From Bacteriovoracaceae bacterium UBA7695 (GTDB lineage Bacteria > Bdellovibrionota > Bacteriovoracia > Bacteriovoracales > Bacteriovoracaceae): 39,536 nucleotides of DNA. Shown in pieces: positions 1-7,960 of the stretch (within the stretch, counting starts at the first letter, position 1; each line of letters opens with the position of its first letter). The DNA lies in assembly GCA_002482685.1 (NCBI GenBank), contig DLGL01000022.1, positions 1-39,536 on the forward strand, read 5' to 3'. The position numbers and the translations under genes are program-made. The notes below the pieces were generated by a model that saw only the letters and a list, made by a program, of their open reading frames with translations, searched no databases and was not told where the DNA came from.

Positions 1-1558
1 CTACTGGCTTGGTAAGAACCATTGTGCAGCCAGCATCCATACAGCGATCAGCATCTTCACGACTGGTATAAGCTGTAAGTGCAATAATTGGTCGTGCGAA
101 ACCAGATTTACGCAGCTCGCGCGTAGTTTCGAGACCATCCATGCCTGGCATTTGTACGTCCATTAAAATAGCGTCGAAATTTCCTGCCTCTACGGCTTCA
201 AGCGCCTTGTACCCACTCAGCGCACTGACGACGTCGGCCTCAGAATCTTCTAAAAATTTGTGAATGAGGTCATGGTTGTCTTCAAGGTCATCTGTAACCA
301 ATATCTTTTTGCCCACTAATGTACCTGGTCTCAGTGTTGTTTTATTCTCATTAAAACCAATCAATGTCTCTTGGCTTTCATCTACGGTGAGCGGAGCTAG
401 CTTCAACACAACAGTAAATAAGAATGTTGAGCCTATTCCCGGCTCAGACTTTTCAATCACGATGTCGCCGCCCATAGCTCGAGCCAATTGGCGTGAAATC
501 ACAAGGCCAAGGCCGGTACCGCCAAAACGTTTTTTAGTTGAGGCATCGGCCTGACTGAATGGCTGAAATAGATTTTCAGCTTGCTCTTCGGTGAGACCAA
601 TTCCCGTGTCAGTTACACGAAACTCGACCATCATTTTATCACCGGCTGACTTCGAATTGAGATCAACAGTGACAAGACCGGCTGTAGTAAATTTAATCGC
701 ATTACCCGTCAGGTTAATAAGAACCTGTTTCAAACGAGCCACATCACCTACCAAGCGGATTTTAGAATCAAAGTGAGTATTAAAGTTCAACTCAATTTTT
801 TTCTCGAGGGCGCGCAAGAGAAGTGTCGAGTTCAAGTCACGAATCATCTCTTCTAAACAGAACGGAGAATTTTCAAGCTCAAGTCGGCCGGCCTCAATGC
901 GTGAGATATCTAAAACTTCATCGATAATTTTTAAGAGTAATTCGCCATTACGTTGAATCGCATCGGCGCACTTTTCTTTTTCTTCTTGGGTGATGCCATC
1001 ATTAGTTGCAAGAATTTCGGCAAAGCCCATGACCGCTCCGAGCGGAGTACGAATTTCGTGAGACATATTAGCTAGAAATTCAGTCTTAGTATGATTGGCT
1101 TGCTCAGCATCTAGTTTTGCTTTCTTAAGCTGCTCAAGCAAGTGACGCACTTGATACTGTTTTCGACGAGCTCGAAGTGCCACTTCAACGGCACGCACTA
1201 ACGTCAGTCTTGAAAATGGCCGTTCAAGTAATGATATGTTACCACTTTGTGAGAAGAGCTCAGTGGTGCGAACGACATCTGCACTGGTCAACATAACAAT
1301 CGGAATATCTGACCAGGCCTCTTGACGAAGTAAAGCCGCTTGAAACGTTTCAATGCCATCAGAAGTAATGGCTTCTTCAGATACAACTATAGCTCCGCAG
1401 TGACCATCTACTCGATGAGCCAGATCCAGTAAGCTTTCACAAGCCTGAGCCGAAATCCCAGCGCTTTTTAACACATCTACAGCCATCATCGCATCGTTAA
1501 AAACCGGTGCGAGAACAAAAACTGATTGTGATGTCTGAGCGTCAAGCCAACTATTCAT
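1..1558 (-). CDS. Hybrid sensor histidine kinase / response regulator (3' end outside window)
   Basis: Partial gene; about 519 codons are visible and the end lies beyond base 1. The N-terminal ~120 residues look like a degenerate receiver domain. A HisKA domain follows with the H-box NMSHEIRTPL (phospho-acceptor His167), then an HATPase_c domain with an N-box (LINLTGNAIKFT) and G-box (FGGTGLGLVISRQLARAMGG). A C-terminal receiver carries an acidic pair (TDD), the phospho-acceptor Asp467 in LMDVQMPGMDG and the conserved TKP lysine. No membrane segment is visible before the kinase core, so it is probably cytoplasmic. The ATG at 1558 lies inside the end of the upstream KaiC-like gene (8-bp overlap), which suggests translational coupling. 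Kinases are common partners of non-cyanobacterial KaiC-like ATPases, so a joint signalling role is inferred. Confidence 0.93.
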   Translation of the reverse strand, partial: MNSWLDAQTSQSVFVLAPVFNDAMMAVDVLKSAGISAQACESLLDLAHRVDGHCGAIVVSEEAITSDGIETFQAALLRQEAWSDIPIVMLTSADVVRTTELFSQSGNISLLERPFSRLTLVRAVEVALRARRKQYQVRHLLEQLKKAKLDAEQANHTKTEFLANMSHEIRTPLGAVMGFAEILATNDGITQEEKEKCADAIQRNGELLLKIIDEVLDISRIEAGRLELENSPFCLEEMIRDLNSTLLLRALEKKIELNFNTHFDSKIRLVGDVARLKQVLINLTGNAIKFTTAGLVTVDLNSKSAGDKMMVEFRVTDTGIGLTEEQAENLFQPFSQADASTKKRFGGTGLGLVISRQLARAMGGDIVIEKSEPGIGSTFLFTVVLKLAPLTVDESQETLIGFNENKTTLRPGTLVGKKILVTDDLEDNHDLIHKFLEDSEADVVSALSGYKALEAVEAGNFDAILMDVQMPGMDGLETTRELRKSGFARPIIALTAYTSREDADRCMDAGCTMVLTKPV

Positions 1559-3044
1559 TATGTGCTTTTATCTCTCTTTCATTAAGCCCAAGATACTTTG
1601 GGACTCCGGTGAAAATACCTGAGAAATTTTCGAGAATTTCGCCGACTAAAATACCGCCCTCACCAATTCTAAGTTCACGAAGTGTTTCTTCGTGTGTGCC
1701 GGTTCGCTTTTTAGTAACTGAAATTGCTTTTTTAACTTTACCGAACGCTTCATAGAATCGAGTGACGATAACAGAATCGGCCAAGTAAGTTAGATCGAGT
1801 GGAGTCTGCATATGGCCCATGATGCCGGCTTGCGCGAGTATGATCAGTGTCACTATACCTTTGCTGCCTAAATATGAAAGAAGCTCGTGAAGCTGAAGCA
1901 TTAAGAAACCTTGTTCGGGCATGGCGTGAATATAGCCATTTAAACTATCGATAATAACAATATCTAACTTTTGATCATGGACTTCTTCGCGCAGAAGTGC
2001 GGTGAATTGACCGGGCGTCAGTTCGGCCGGATCAATTTTACGAAGTGTAATTTGCCCAGACTTCAGATGTTTTTCTAGATCAATACCAAGTGCCGAGGCT
2101 CGTGTTATTAAATTAGTAGGACTTTCTTCGAAACTATAAATACCAACTTTTTTACCTTTGTTGGCGCCCGCAGTCGCGAATTGAATACCGATCGTAGACT
2201 TACCCGTCCCTGCAGGGCCAAGTAAAAGGTTGCTTGTGCCACGATCAAGTCCGCCACCTATAAGACTATCGAGAGCTTTTATGCCGGTTGAAATACACTC
2301 TCGGGTGAAATTGCCGGTGTGTTCAGAGGCCACAAGTCGAGGAAAAATGTGAATGCCAGATTTTTTAATCAAATAATCATGCGTACCGCTACGGAACTCA
2401 ACACCACGCATTTTCACTATGTGAAACTCACGGCGATCGACGCCGTAACCGGCACGAACTTTTTCTAAAAATAAAACCCCGTGAACAATACTCTGCACAT
2501 GCAGGTCGCCAGCTTCGGCAGTCAGATCATCTAAAAAAAGAACGGTCGCACCGCGACCTATAAAGAACTGCTTAAATGCCAACATCTGACGCCGGTATCG
2601 TAAAGAGCTATCAGAAAGTAGGCGCAATTCAGAAATAGAGTCGAAGACGATTCTTTGTGGGTTCACTTCTTTAATTTTATCTAAAACAACATTAATAGTT
2701 TTAGAAAGTTCGACTTCAGAGGTGTGAAAAAGAGTATTTTTATTGTCGCGACCCAGCTGTTCAGAAATGGCTGAAATTTCAAGGATATGAATACCATCTA
2801 AATCCCAGTCATGTGATGCCGCTACCATATTTAATTCAGATGTAGTTTCTGAGAATGTTATATAGAGTGTTCTTTCACCAAGTCGCGTACCTTCCATAAG
2901 AAATTGCATCGAAAGAGTAGTTTTGCCCGTGCCAGGTTTACCTTGAAGTAGGTATAGGTTGTGGCATGGTAAGCCACCTTTTAAAACATCATCTAAGCCG
3001 GGAACACCTGTTGAACATCGAGTTGCCAGGTTCTTTGAATTCAT
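1551..3044 (-). CDS. KaiC-like double-domain RecA/RAD55-type ATPase
   Basis: 497 residues made of two tandem KaiC/RadA-like ATPase domains. Domain 1 has Walker A GKPGTGKTT at 35-43 and a Walker B-like strand around 131-140 (RIVFDSISEL). Domain 2 has Walker A GPAGTGKST at 276-284, the catalytic Glu pair in SFEES (306-307) and Walker B IVIIDSLNG at 362-370. By eye, the position of the cyanobacterial KaiC Ser-Thr autophosphorylation pair is Thr419-Tyr420 (DLTYLADS), as in many bacterial KaiC-like proteins outside the clock system, and no kaiA or kaiB gene is present. The start is supported by GGAGG about 6 nt upstream. It overlaps the following hybrid kinase by 8 bp. It is probably a cytoplasmic signalling ATPase acting with that kinase. 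Calling it a clock protein would overstate the evidence. Confidence 0.93.
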   Translation of the reverse strand: MNSKNLATRCSTGVPGLDDVLKGGLPCHNLYLLQGKPGTGKTTLSMQFLMEGTRLGERTLYITFSETTSELNMVAASHDWDLDGIHILEISAISEQLGRDNKNTLFHTSEVELSKTINVVLDKIKEVNPQRIVFDSISELRLLSDSSLRYRRQMLAFKQFFIGRGATVLFLDDLTAEAGDLHVQSIVHGVLFLEKVRAGYGVDRREFHIVKMRGVEFRSGTHDYLIKKSGIHIFPRLVASEHTGNFTRECISTGIKALDSLIGGGLDRGTSNLLLGPAGTGKSTIGIQFATAGANKGKKVGIYSFEESPTNLITRASALGIDLEKHLKSGQITLRKIDPAELTPGQFTALLREEVHDQKLDIVIIDSLNGYIHAMPEQGFLMLQLHELLSYLGSKGIVTLIILAQAGIMGHMQTPLDLTYLADSVIVTRFYEAFGKVKKAISVTKKRTGTHEETLRELRIGEGGILVGEILENFSGIFTGVPKYLGLNEREIKAHNE

Positions 3045-3142
3045 TACTACCTCCGCTAATTACAACTTCAAAACCTACTGAAGTTATATAGGCGTTTAGC
3101 AACGGCTGCACTTTATTTGAGACTTTTTGGCACAGTTGGTGA

Positions 3143-3168
3143 ATATCTTCAAATGATTGTGAAGATAT
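3143..3168. repeat. 9-bp perfect inverted repeat between PLD-like gene and KaiC-like gene
   Basis: ATATCTTCA (3143-3151) and TGAAGATAT (3160-3168) are separated by 8 nt. The repeat lies 34 nt beyond the PLD-like stop codon and about 100 bp upstream of the KaiC-like start, both on the minus strand. No T-run follows, so it is either a weak terminator hairpin or an operator for the KaiC-like/kinase pair. The sequence does not decide between them. Confidence 0.4.
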
Positions 3169-3201
3169 CCTAACAAAATACGCTACTAAAAGATCGTATG
3201 A

Positions 3202-4473
3202 CTAAGGCATCACGTCAGTCGCAGGCAACTGCCCTTCGGTGCTACCTAATGTTTCATATAAATAATCGTGTTGAGCTTCAAGACGATCTACAACAGCAGG
3301 AATTTTTACGAAATAAAAATTCTCCCAATTGCTTGAAAAAGCCGTGCCGGTGAGATTGCCCGCGCCAACAAAAGCGGCTTTTTGGGTCTCAGATTTAAAT
3401 ACGATATACTTGTTATGTTGAAGTAGTTTTTGATTATGATTGGTTTGCAAGTACTTCACCTTTGCGCCAGCCGCCTCGAGTTTTTTTACTACGATATTTT
3501 CGTGACGCGTATTCGGGTTATTCACCCAGTAAATGTCATCATCAAATAAAAGCTTAAGACGAAAATTTGAAGCAGTAGCTAATTTTGCGGCCAGTGCATC
3601 TGTTAATTTATTAAAACTAAAGCGGTGAGACATTAGTTTAATTTCATCTGACCACGAGATCGCATCAGCAATAGCGTTAAAAGCCTGAGTGCCTAAGCCA
3701 GGAACGAAAAAGACTTGAATGTCTTCTTCGGGTGTAGCTCGAATAGTGGCTAAACAAGATTTCATGTATGTTTTGAATTCTGCGCCTGTATTGGCGTAAT
3801 TAATTTCGCCGTTCATTAAGCAGAGATGGGCTTGAGCAAAGTAAGAGTGGCGGTGAGTAGTAATAAAATGCCAGTTCTCGTGGTGGAGCAAAATGCCGCT
3901 TGTCATATTGCCACTACCAAAAGAGACTTGAAACTCGATATCTTCATGTGAATTTGGATTTACGATAAACACTTTATTATGGGCAAAATCGATGCCTGGT
4001 ACGTGCCCACGTTGAAAAAACTCAAAATTATCTTGGCCGCAGGCTTCAAGTTCTAGCATGCGAGAGGTTTCAGTCTCTTGATCGATAACGATTTTAACTT
4101 TCACATTTCTTTGAGTCATGGCTGCGCACAGAGCTTGAGTGATCGGCTGGCTCGAAAAAGACAAATAAGTCATGAAAATTTCTTTAGTCTTCTCTTGCCC
4201 GATCCACTCGAGAAGTTTTTCTGAAGGAGTACCGGTGCGGTTTAAATTATTTGCGGCATCGGCAGGTTTGCAGAATGCATTTTTTGGTTTTTCGTAAATA
4301 AGTTGACCATCTTTTGAAATCACAGGCTGGGCGTATCGGTAAGTTTCGCAAATCGGATTAGTGAAGCGAACATCATAATCATAGGGTCTATAATCTTGCA
4401 TGCGGGCCGCATTGGTTACGGACTGAGTAAGAAATAAAGCAAAAAATAAACCGATTTTTGAAATGGACTTCAT
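3202..4473 (-). CDS. Secreted phospholipase D-like protein with two degenerate HKD motifs
   Basis: 423 residues from the ATG at 4473. That start is chosen because AAGGGGG lies just upstream and a clean signal peptide follows (MKSISKIGLFFALFLTQSVT, cut after NAA). A longer reading frame to 4599 exists but would bury the signal peptide. The protein has two PLD-like halves: HNK at 165-167 followed by GSGN (187-190), and HNK at 353-355 followed by GAGN (370-373). Both halves keep the His and Lys of HxKxxxxD, but the Asp position is Asn in the first and Lys in the second. Activity could therefore be phosphodiesterase, nuclease or transferase, or be lost. It is transcribed divergently from the alcohol dehydrogenase and is probably periplasmic or exported. 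Confidence 0.88.
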   Translation of the reverse strand: MKSISKIGLFFALFLTQSVTNAARMQDYRPYDYDVRFTNPICETYRYAQPVISKDGQLIYEKPKNAFCKPADAANNLNRTGTPSEKLLEWIGQEKTKEIFMTYLSFSSQPITQALCAAMTQRNVKVKIVIDQETETSRMLELEACGQDNFEFFQRGHVPGIDFAHNKVFIVNPNSHEDIEFQVSFGSGNMTSGILLHHENWHFITTHRHSYFAQAHLCLMNGEINYANTGAEFKTYMKSCLATIRATPEEDIQVFFVPGLGTQAFNAIADAISWSDEIKLMSHRFSFNKLTDALAAKLATASNFRLKLLFDDDIYWVNNPNTRHENIVVKKLEAAGAKVKYLQTNHNQKLLQHNKYIVFKSETQKAAFVGAGNLTGTAFSSNWENFYFVKIPAVVDRLEAQHDYLYETLGSTEGQLPATDVMP

Positions 4474-4597
4474 CGAAGGCCCCCTTGATGGGACTTGATT
4501 AGTTGAAAAGCTGCATAATAGCCACATCATATTGTTATTCGCTGCATGTATGACGAAAAAATTTGACCCTAGCAATGACAAGGAATAGTTTTGCCCC

Positions 4598-5647
4598 ATG
4601 AAAACTAAAGCTTACGCCGCCTTTGACGAAACTTCTCCGCTTAAACCATTTGAATTCAACCGTAGAACACTGACTGCGCACGATGTTCACGTTAAGATAC
4701 TCTATTGTGGTGTTTGCCACTCTGACTTACATACGGTGAACGGCGACTGGGGGCCGATGCCTTATCCAGTCGTCCCAGGTCACGAAATTGTCGGAACAGT
4801 CGTGGCGGTCGGCCCGAAAGTAACAAAACACAAAGTAGGGGATTCGGTCGGTGTCGGTTGTTATGTGGATTCATGCCGAACTTGCCCCGCTTGTCTTGAT
4901 GGCGATGAACAATACTGTGAAAAAGGTATGGTGGCCACTTACGCGAGTTTAGACCCTAAAACTCAAACGGTCACTCAGGGTGGATACTCTGACCAAATCG
5001 TCGTTGACGAAAATTATGTTTTAAAAGTTCCGCCAGGTTTATCACTTGAAAGAGTGGCGCCGCTTTTATGTGCCGGCATTACAACTTATTCACCTCTCAT
5101 GCATTGGAAAGCAGGTCCAGGTAAAAAAATTGCCGTGGTTGGATTAGGTGGGCTAGGGCATATGGCAGTTAAACTCGCTCACGCGATGGGTGCGGAAGTG
5201 ACTATTTTAAGTCACTCCTTAAAAAAAGAAGCCGATGGGAAAAGGTTGGGTGCGGATCATTTTTATAATACCTCTGATGCCTCAACCTTTGAAAAGCTTG
5301 CTGGCTCATTTGATCTAATGATTAATACTGTCTCAGTCGAGCTAGACTGGAACCAGTATTTGGGCCTTCTAAAACGGGACGGGGCCTTAGTCCTGTTAGG
5401 GGTTCCTCCTAGTGCTCCTGCAATAGAGGCTTCGTCATTAATCTTTGGAAGAAAATCCCTGGCGGGCTCACTTATAGGGGGAATTCAGGAAACTCAAGAT
5501 ATGCTCGACTTCTGTGGTAAGCACGCCATAACGTCCGATATTGAACTGATTGATATCAATAAAATTAATGAAGCCTATGAGCGTATGTTAAAAGGGGATG
5601 TGCGGTACCGGTTTGTGATTGATAGTGCTAGCCTCAAAGGTATGTAA
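4598..5647 (+). CDS. Zinc-dependent NAD(P) alcohol/aldehyde dehydrogenase (YahK/CAD-like)
   Basis: 349 residues, normal length for the cinnamyl-alcohol-dehydrogenase-like branch of medium-chain dehydrogenases. The catalytic zinc ligands appear as Cys40 (GVCHSDLH), His62 (GHE) and Cys158 (LLCAGIT). The structural zinc is held by Cys93, 96, 99 and 107 (CRTCPACLDGDEQYC). The Rossmann motif GLGGLG lies at 182-187. Members such as E. coli YahK reduce aldehydes with NADPH; the substrate here cannot be read from sequence. No strong ribosome-binding site sits at the usual spacing (AAGGAA is about 15 nt upstream). It appears to be a single-gene unit divergent from the PLD-like gene, with about 120 bp between the two starts. 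Confidence 0.95.
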   Translation: MKTKAYAAFDETSPLKPFEFNRRTLTAHDVHVKILYCGVCHSDLHTVNGDWGPMPYPVVPGHEIVGTVVAVGPKVTKHKVGDSVGVGCYVDSCRTCPACLDGDEQYCEKGMVATYASLDPKTQTVTQGGYSDQIVVDENYVLKVPPGLSLERVAPLLCAGITTYSPLMHWKAGPGKKIAVVGLGGLGHMAVKLAHAMGAEVTILSHSLKKEADGKRLGADHFYNTSDASTFEKLAGSFDLMINTVSVELDWNQYLGLLKRDGALVLLGVPPSAPAIEASSLIFGRKSLAGSLIGGIQETQDMLDFCGKHAITSDIELIDINKINEAYERMLKGDVRYRFVIDSASLKGM

Positions 5648-5774
5648 TTTGACCTAATAAGAGTCTTTACATAGACTTAAACATAATAATCTTCACGATT
5701 TGCCAGCACAGGGTTGATCTTTTATTAAGATAATCCTAAAGTGGCTCAAATCTTAACTGTAAAAAGAGGTAACT

Positions 5775-6425
5775 ATGAAAAAAACTTTTTTCGCTCTGGC
5801 ATTTATCCTGAGCTCGCTCAATGCCTTTGCCTGCGTAGAATTCGGCCACAAGATTAAAATCTGCGCTGGTGATACCGTTTTCCCAGATACATACACTCAT
5901 CCCAAAGGTGCTAAGGTTTTAGCTATTAATGCTACAACTAGTATTGTTACTGTTCAGTCTAACAACACAGGTGGAGTTGAGAGATTTGCAGTAAGAGATA
6001 TTTCTCTTGCGAATGTTTGCCTCAACCATTCTTGCTCTGGAAGAACTGTTTTCCCTGATTCTTTCTATCATACAGATGGAGCTTGGGTACTTGCCGCTAA
6101 TCCGTTTACTCGTCGTTTGACTGTTGTTGCCCATACTACCGGTCGTGTTTACCGCTTACTTCCAAGAGAGTTTTCTGTGGGTAGAGGCTGTATCCAGGGA
6201 ATTTGCGTTAAAGATGTGGTTTATCCAGATGATTACACAAATGCTGAAGGCGCCTTCGTTATTGCTGTTAACCCTTACACTAGAACAATTACAGTTGTTT
6301 CTCGTTTAACTGGTACAATTGGTTATTATAAAGCTAACCTACTTTCAGTTCTTGATTACTGCGCTGATTACACTGCGGGCATGAGAGGTCATCAAGTTTA
6401 TACTGAAGATGTCGTTCAAGAATAG
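5775..6425 (+). CDS. Exported cysteine protein with three exact-length 57-residue repeats
   Basis: 216 residues with a signal peptide (MKKTFFALAFILSSLNAFA). The next residue is Cys20, so signal peptidase I is likely, although a weak lipobox reading is possible. The rest is three repeats. VFPDTY (35), VFPDSF (92) and VYPDDY (149) recur every 57 residues, as do Cys30/87/144 and Cys82/139/196. Each unit then has a Gly-Ala-x-Val segment, an Asn-Pro-Tyr/Phe-Thr-Arg turn and a Thr-Val-Val strand, which suggests small beta-rich (SH3-like?) modules each held by a disulfide. The family is not recognised. It is a stand-alone gene with AGAGG before the start and a hairpin terminator after it. A structural or binding role in the periplasm or on the cell surface is an inference. 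Confidence 0.85.
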   Translation: MKKTFFALAFILSSLNAFACVEFGHKIKICAGDTVFPDTYTHPKGAKVLAINATTSIVTVQSNNTGGVERFAVRDISLANVCLNHSCSGRTVFPDSFYHTDGAWVLAANPFTRRLTVVAHTTGRVYRLLPREFSVGRGCIQGICVKDVVYPDDYTNAEGAFVIAVNPYTRTITVVSRLTGTIGYYKANLLSVLDYCADYTAGMRGHQVYTEDVVQE

Positions 6426-6449
6426 ATTTTTTAAAAAGTAATAAATACT

Positions 6450-6499
6450 AAGGGCAGATGAAGGATTACAAATTCCATCATCTGCCCTTTCTTCTTTAG
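6450..6499 (+). terminator. Rho-independent terminator after the repeat protein
   Basis: A 12-bp perfect stem AAGGGCAGATGA (6450-6461) / TCATCTGCCCTT (6478-6489) has a 16-nt loop and is followed by a T-rich tail broken by C residues. It lies 25 nt after the stop of the upstream gene and only about 15 nt before the next ATG. Confidence 0.8.
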
Positions 6500-6504
6500 A
6501 CCAT

Positions 6505-7176
6505 ATGAAAAGCATCAACGTTAATTATAAAACTCTCAATCATACTCGTCGCCTGGGTGAGAAAGTCTTTGTTATTGAGGCCATCCGTAGTCTTGATGAG
6601 GCCATTGATGATCTTTGCGAAGTTTTAACCCAGGAAGAACAAAGAGACCCATTTGCTGAGGATCTGTGCCCTTATTTTGGGATTCTCTGGCCCGCTGGTG
6701 AGGCGCTCTCTGAATATTTGAATTCAAATCCTAAACTTGTAAAAAATAAATCAGTTTTAGAACTAGGGTGTGGCCTTGGTTATCCCTCTTTGGTGGCGAC
6801 TCATCTGGGTGGCAAGGTGCTGGCGACGGATTATCATCCCGACGTAGAAATGTATTTTAAGCGAAATTGCAGGCACTCAGGAATTATTTGCGAATATATG
6901 CGGCTTAATTGGCGTGATGATAAAATAGAAAATGTAGGTCTCTATGATCTGGTCATGGGGTCGGATGTTTTATATGAAAATAAACATGCCCGAGAAGTGG
7001 CCAGAGGTCTCATTCGATTTTTGAAGCCTGGTGGAAAAATTCTACTTAGCGATCCAGGTCGAAATTATCTTCAGCCATTTTTAGAGGCCATGAAAGAGGA
7101 GCACTTCACAGAGGTTTCGGAGTTGATTCCAGTCGGCGATAAAGAAGTCTTTGTGTTTCTTTTTTCGAAGGACTAA
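6505..7176 (+). CDS. Class I SAM-dependent methyltransferase (METTL21/Methyltransf_16-like)
   Basis: 223 residues. SAM-binding motif I is LELGCGLG at 85-92, followed by an acidic strand end (ATDYHP, 107-112) and the segment MGSDVLYE typical of the METTL21/Methyltransf_16 lysine methyltransferase group. The N-terminal ...FGILWPAGEALSEYL... is also typical of that group. A protein lysine substrate is therefore likely by family, but it cannot be named. The first ATG sits directly behind the upstream terminator with no visible Shine-Dalgarno sequence, so the true start or promoter position is unsure. Its last codons overlap the stop of a predicted 22-codon gene on the other strand. Confidence 0.88.
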   Translation: MKSINVNYKTLNHTRRLGEKVFVIEAIRSLDEAIDDLCEVLTQEEQRDPFAEDLCPYFGILWPAGEALSEYLNSNPKLVKNKSVLELGCGLGYPSLVATHLGGKVLATDYHPDVEMYFKRNCRHSGIICEYMRLNWRDDKIENVGLYDLVMGSDVLYENKHAREVARGLIRFLKPGGKILLSDPGRNYLQPFLEAMKEEHFTEVSELIPVGDKEVFVFLFSKD

Positions 7177-7241
7177 TTAAGGAACTGAGTGAAGTAGTAG
7201 AGACCAGTTGCAGCTGCTAGCAATGTGAATTTAAGAATCAT
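7173..7241 (-). CDS. Predicted 22-residue single-helix membrane peptide
   Basis: A 22-codon frame preceded by an excellent ribosome-binding site (AAGGAG, then TGGAG, then ATG). The product starts MILKFTLLAAATGL and ends YYFTQFLN: one Lys near the N-terminus, then a hydrophobic run long enough for one membrane helix. Its stop overlaps the stop of the methyltransferase gene on the opposite strand by two bases. Upstream on the minus strand there is a plausible -35/-10 pair (TTGGCT, 18 nt, TAAGAT) and a 16-bp palindrome at 7268-7283. No homologue is known to me. The strong start signals in a non-coding gap are the main support. Confidence 0.5.
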   Translation of the reverse strand: MILKFTLLAAATGLYYFTQFLN

Positions 7242-7267
7242 CTCCACTCCTTGAGATTAATTGTTAC

Positions 7268-7283
7268 AAACCATCCATGGTTT
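7268..7283. promoter_or_regulatory. 16-bp inverted repeat upstream of the 22-codon gene (candidate operator)
   Basis: AAACCAT and ATGGTTT flank CC and form a perfect dyad 27 bp before the start of the predicted small peptide gene, close to where its transcript would start. A repressor site is possible. No cognate regulator is seen in the window. Confidence 0.35.
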
Positions 7284-7326
7284 AAATCATCTTAATCGAA
7301 AATGGAGAGTGAAGCCAAGCGAAATA

Positions 7327-7352
7327 TATCCCGACCAAAACTGACCGGGATA
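7327..7352 (-). terminator. Possible terminator of the peroxidase/redoxin operon
   Basis: TATCCCG (7327-7333) and CGGGATA (7346-7352) form a 7-bp stem with a 12-nt loop, 14 nt beyond the redoxin stop codon on the minus strand. The T-run is poor (TATTTC), so the call is tentative. Confidence 0.4.
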
Positions 7353-7366
7353 CACTTCAAAAATTG

Positions 7367-7960
7367 TTACTGGTATTTGACTCCGCAACCGTAAGACTTA
7401 GTTGTCCCGTGGGCCACTTTTTTTCCTTCCAGAACTAAATCCAGGGCTTCAGCGACATAGTTTTTTGCACCTTTGATTGAGGCCTGGTCAGTATCAGGTT
7501 TGTCGTCGATTGCACCTTGATAAACTAATACTCCGGCCTTATCGATCACATACATATGAGGAGTCGTTTTAGCGGCGTAAAGTGTGCCAACCTTTCCTTC
7601 TGGATCCAAGAGAATATTGGTGGCGGCAGATTTAGTTGCGGCCATTTCTTTTTTGGCACCGGCTGCGTTCACATACCCCTGTTTGCCCGGGGCAGATGAG
7701 ATAACTGAGAGCCAGACCACTTCTTTAGCGGTGTATTTTTTTTGAAGCGCCTGCATGTTGCCTGAGCCGTAGTGCTTTTGAACAAAGGGGCAGCCGTGGT
7801 TAAGCCATTCCAGAACCACAATTTTTCCCTTCAGGTCAGAGAGTTTTACCTCGTTGTTTGAAGAGCTGGGGAGAGTAAAATCAGGGGCCGCTTTTCCGGT
7901 CTCAAGAGCGAAACTTGAAACACTAGCGAGTAAGGCGAGGAGAGCAATCGTCAATTTCAT
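7367..7960 (-). CDS. Exported thioredoxin-fold redoxin (AhpC/TSA-like)
   Basis: 197 residues with a signal peptide (MKLTIALLALLASVSSFA) and an AhpC/TSA-like thioredoxin fold (APDFTLPSS..., LKGKIVVLEWLNHGCPF). The usual CxxC is replaced by a single Cys57 in GCPFVQKHY, and a second conserved-looking Cys192 lies in the C-terminal SYGCGVKY. This layout fits the exported redoxins that pair a GCPxxxKHY motif with a C-terminal Cys. The start has AAAGGAG six bases upstream and lies 38 bp inside the end of the di-heme peroxidase gene, so the two are probably co-translated and act on peroxide or redox stress in the periplasm. Confidence 0.92.
   Translation of the reverse strand: MKLTIALLALLASVSSFALETGKAAPDFTLPSSSNNEVKLSDLKGKIVVLEWLNHGCPFVQKHYGSGNMQALQKKYTAKEVVWLSVISSAPGKQGYVNAAGAKKEMAATKSAATNILLDPEGKVGTLYAAKTTPHMYVIDKAGVLVYQGAIDDKPDTDQASIKGAKNYVAEALDLVLEGKKVAHGTTKSYGCGVKYQ

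Noticed and set aside
3131..3146. TGGCACAGTTGGTGAA as another sigma-54 promoter
   Set aside because: The -12 GC is missing at the required spacing.
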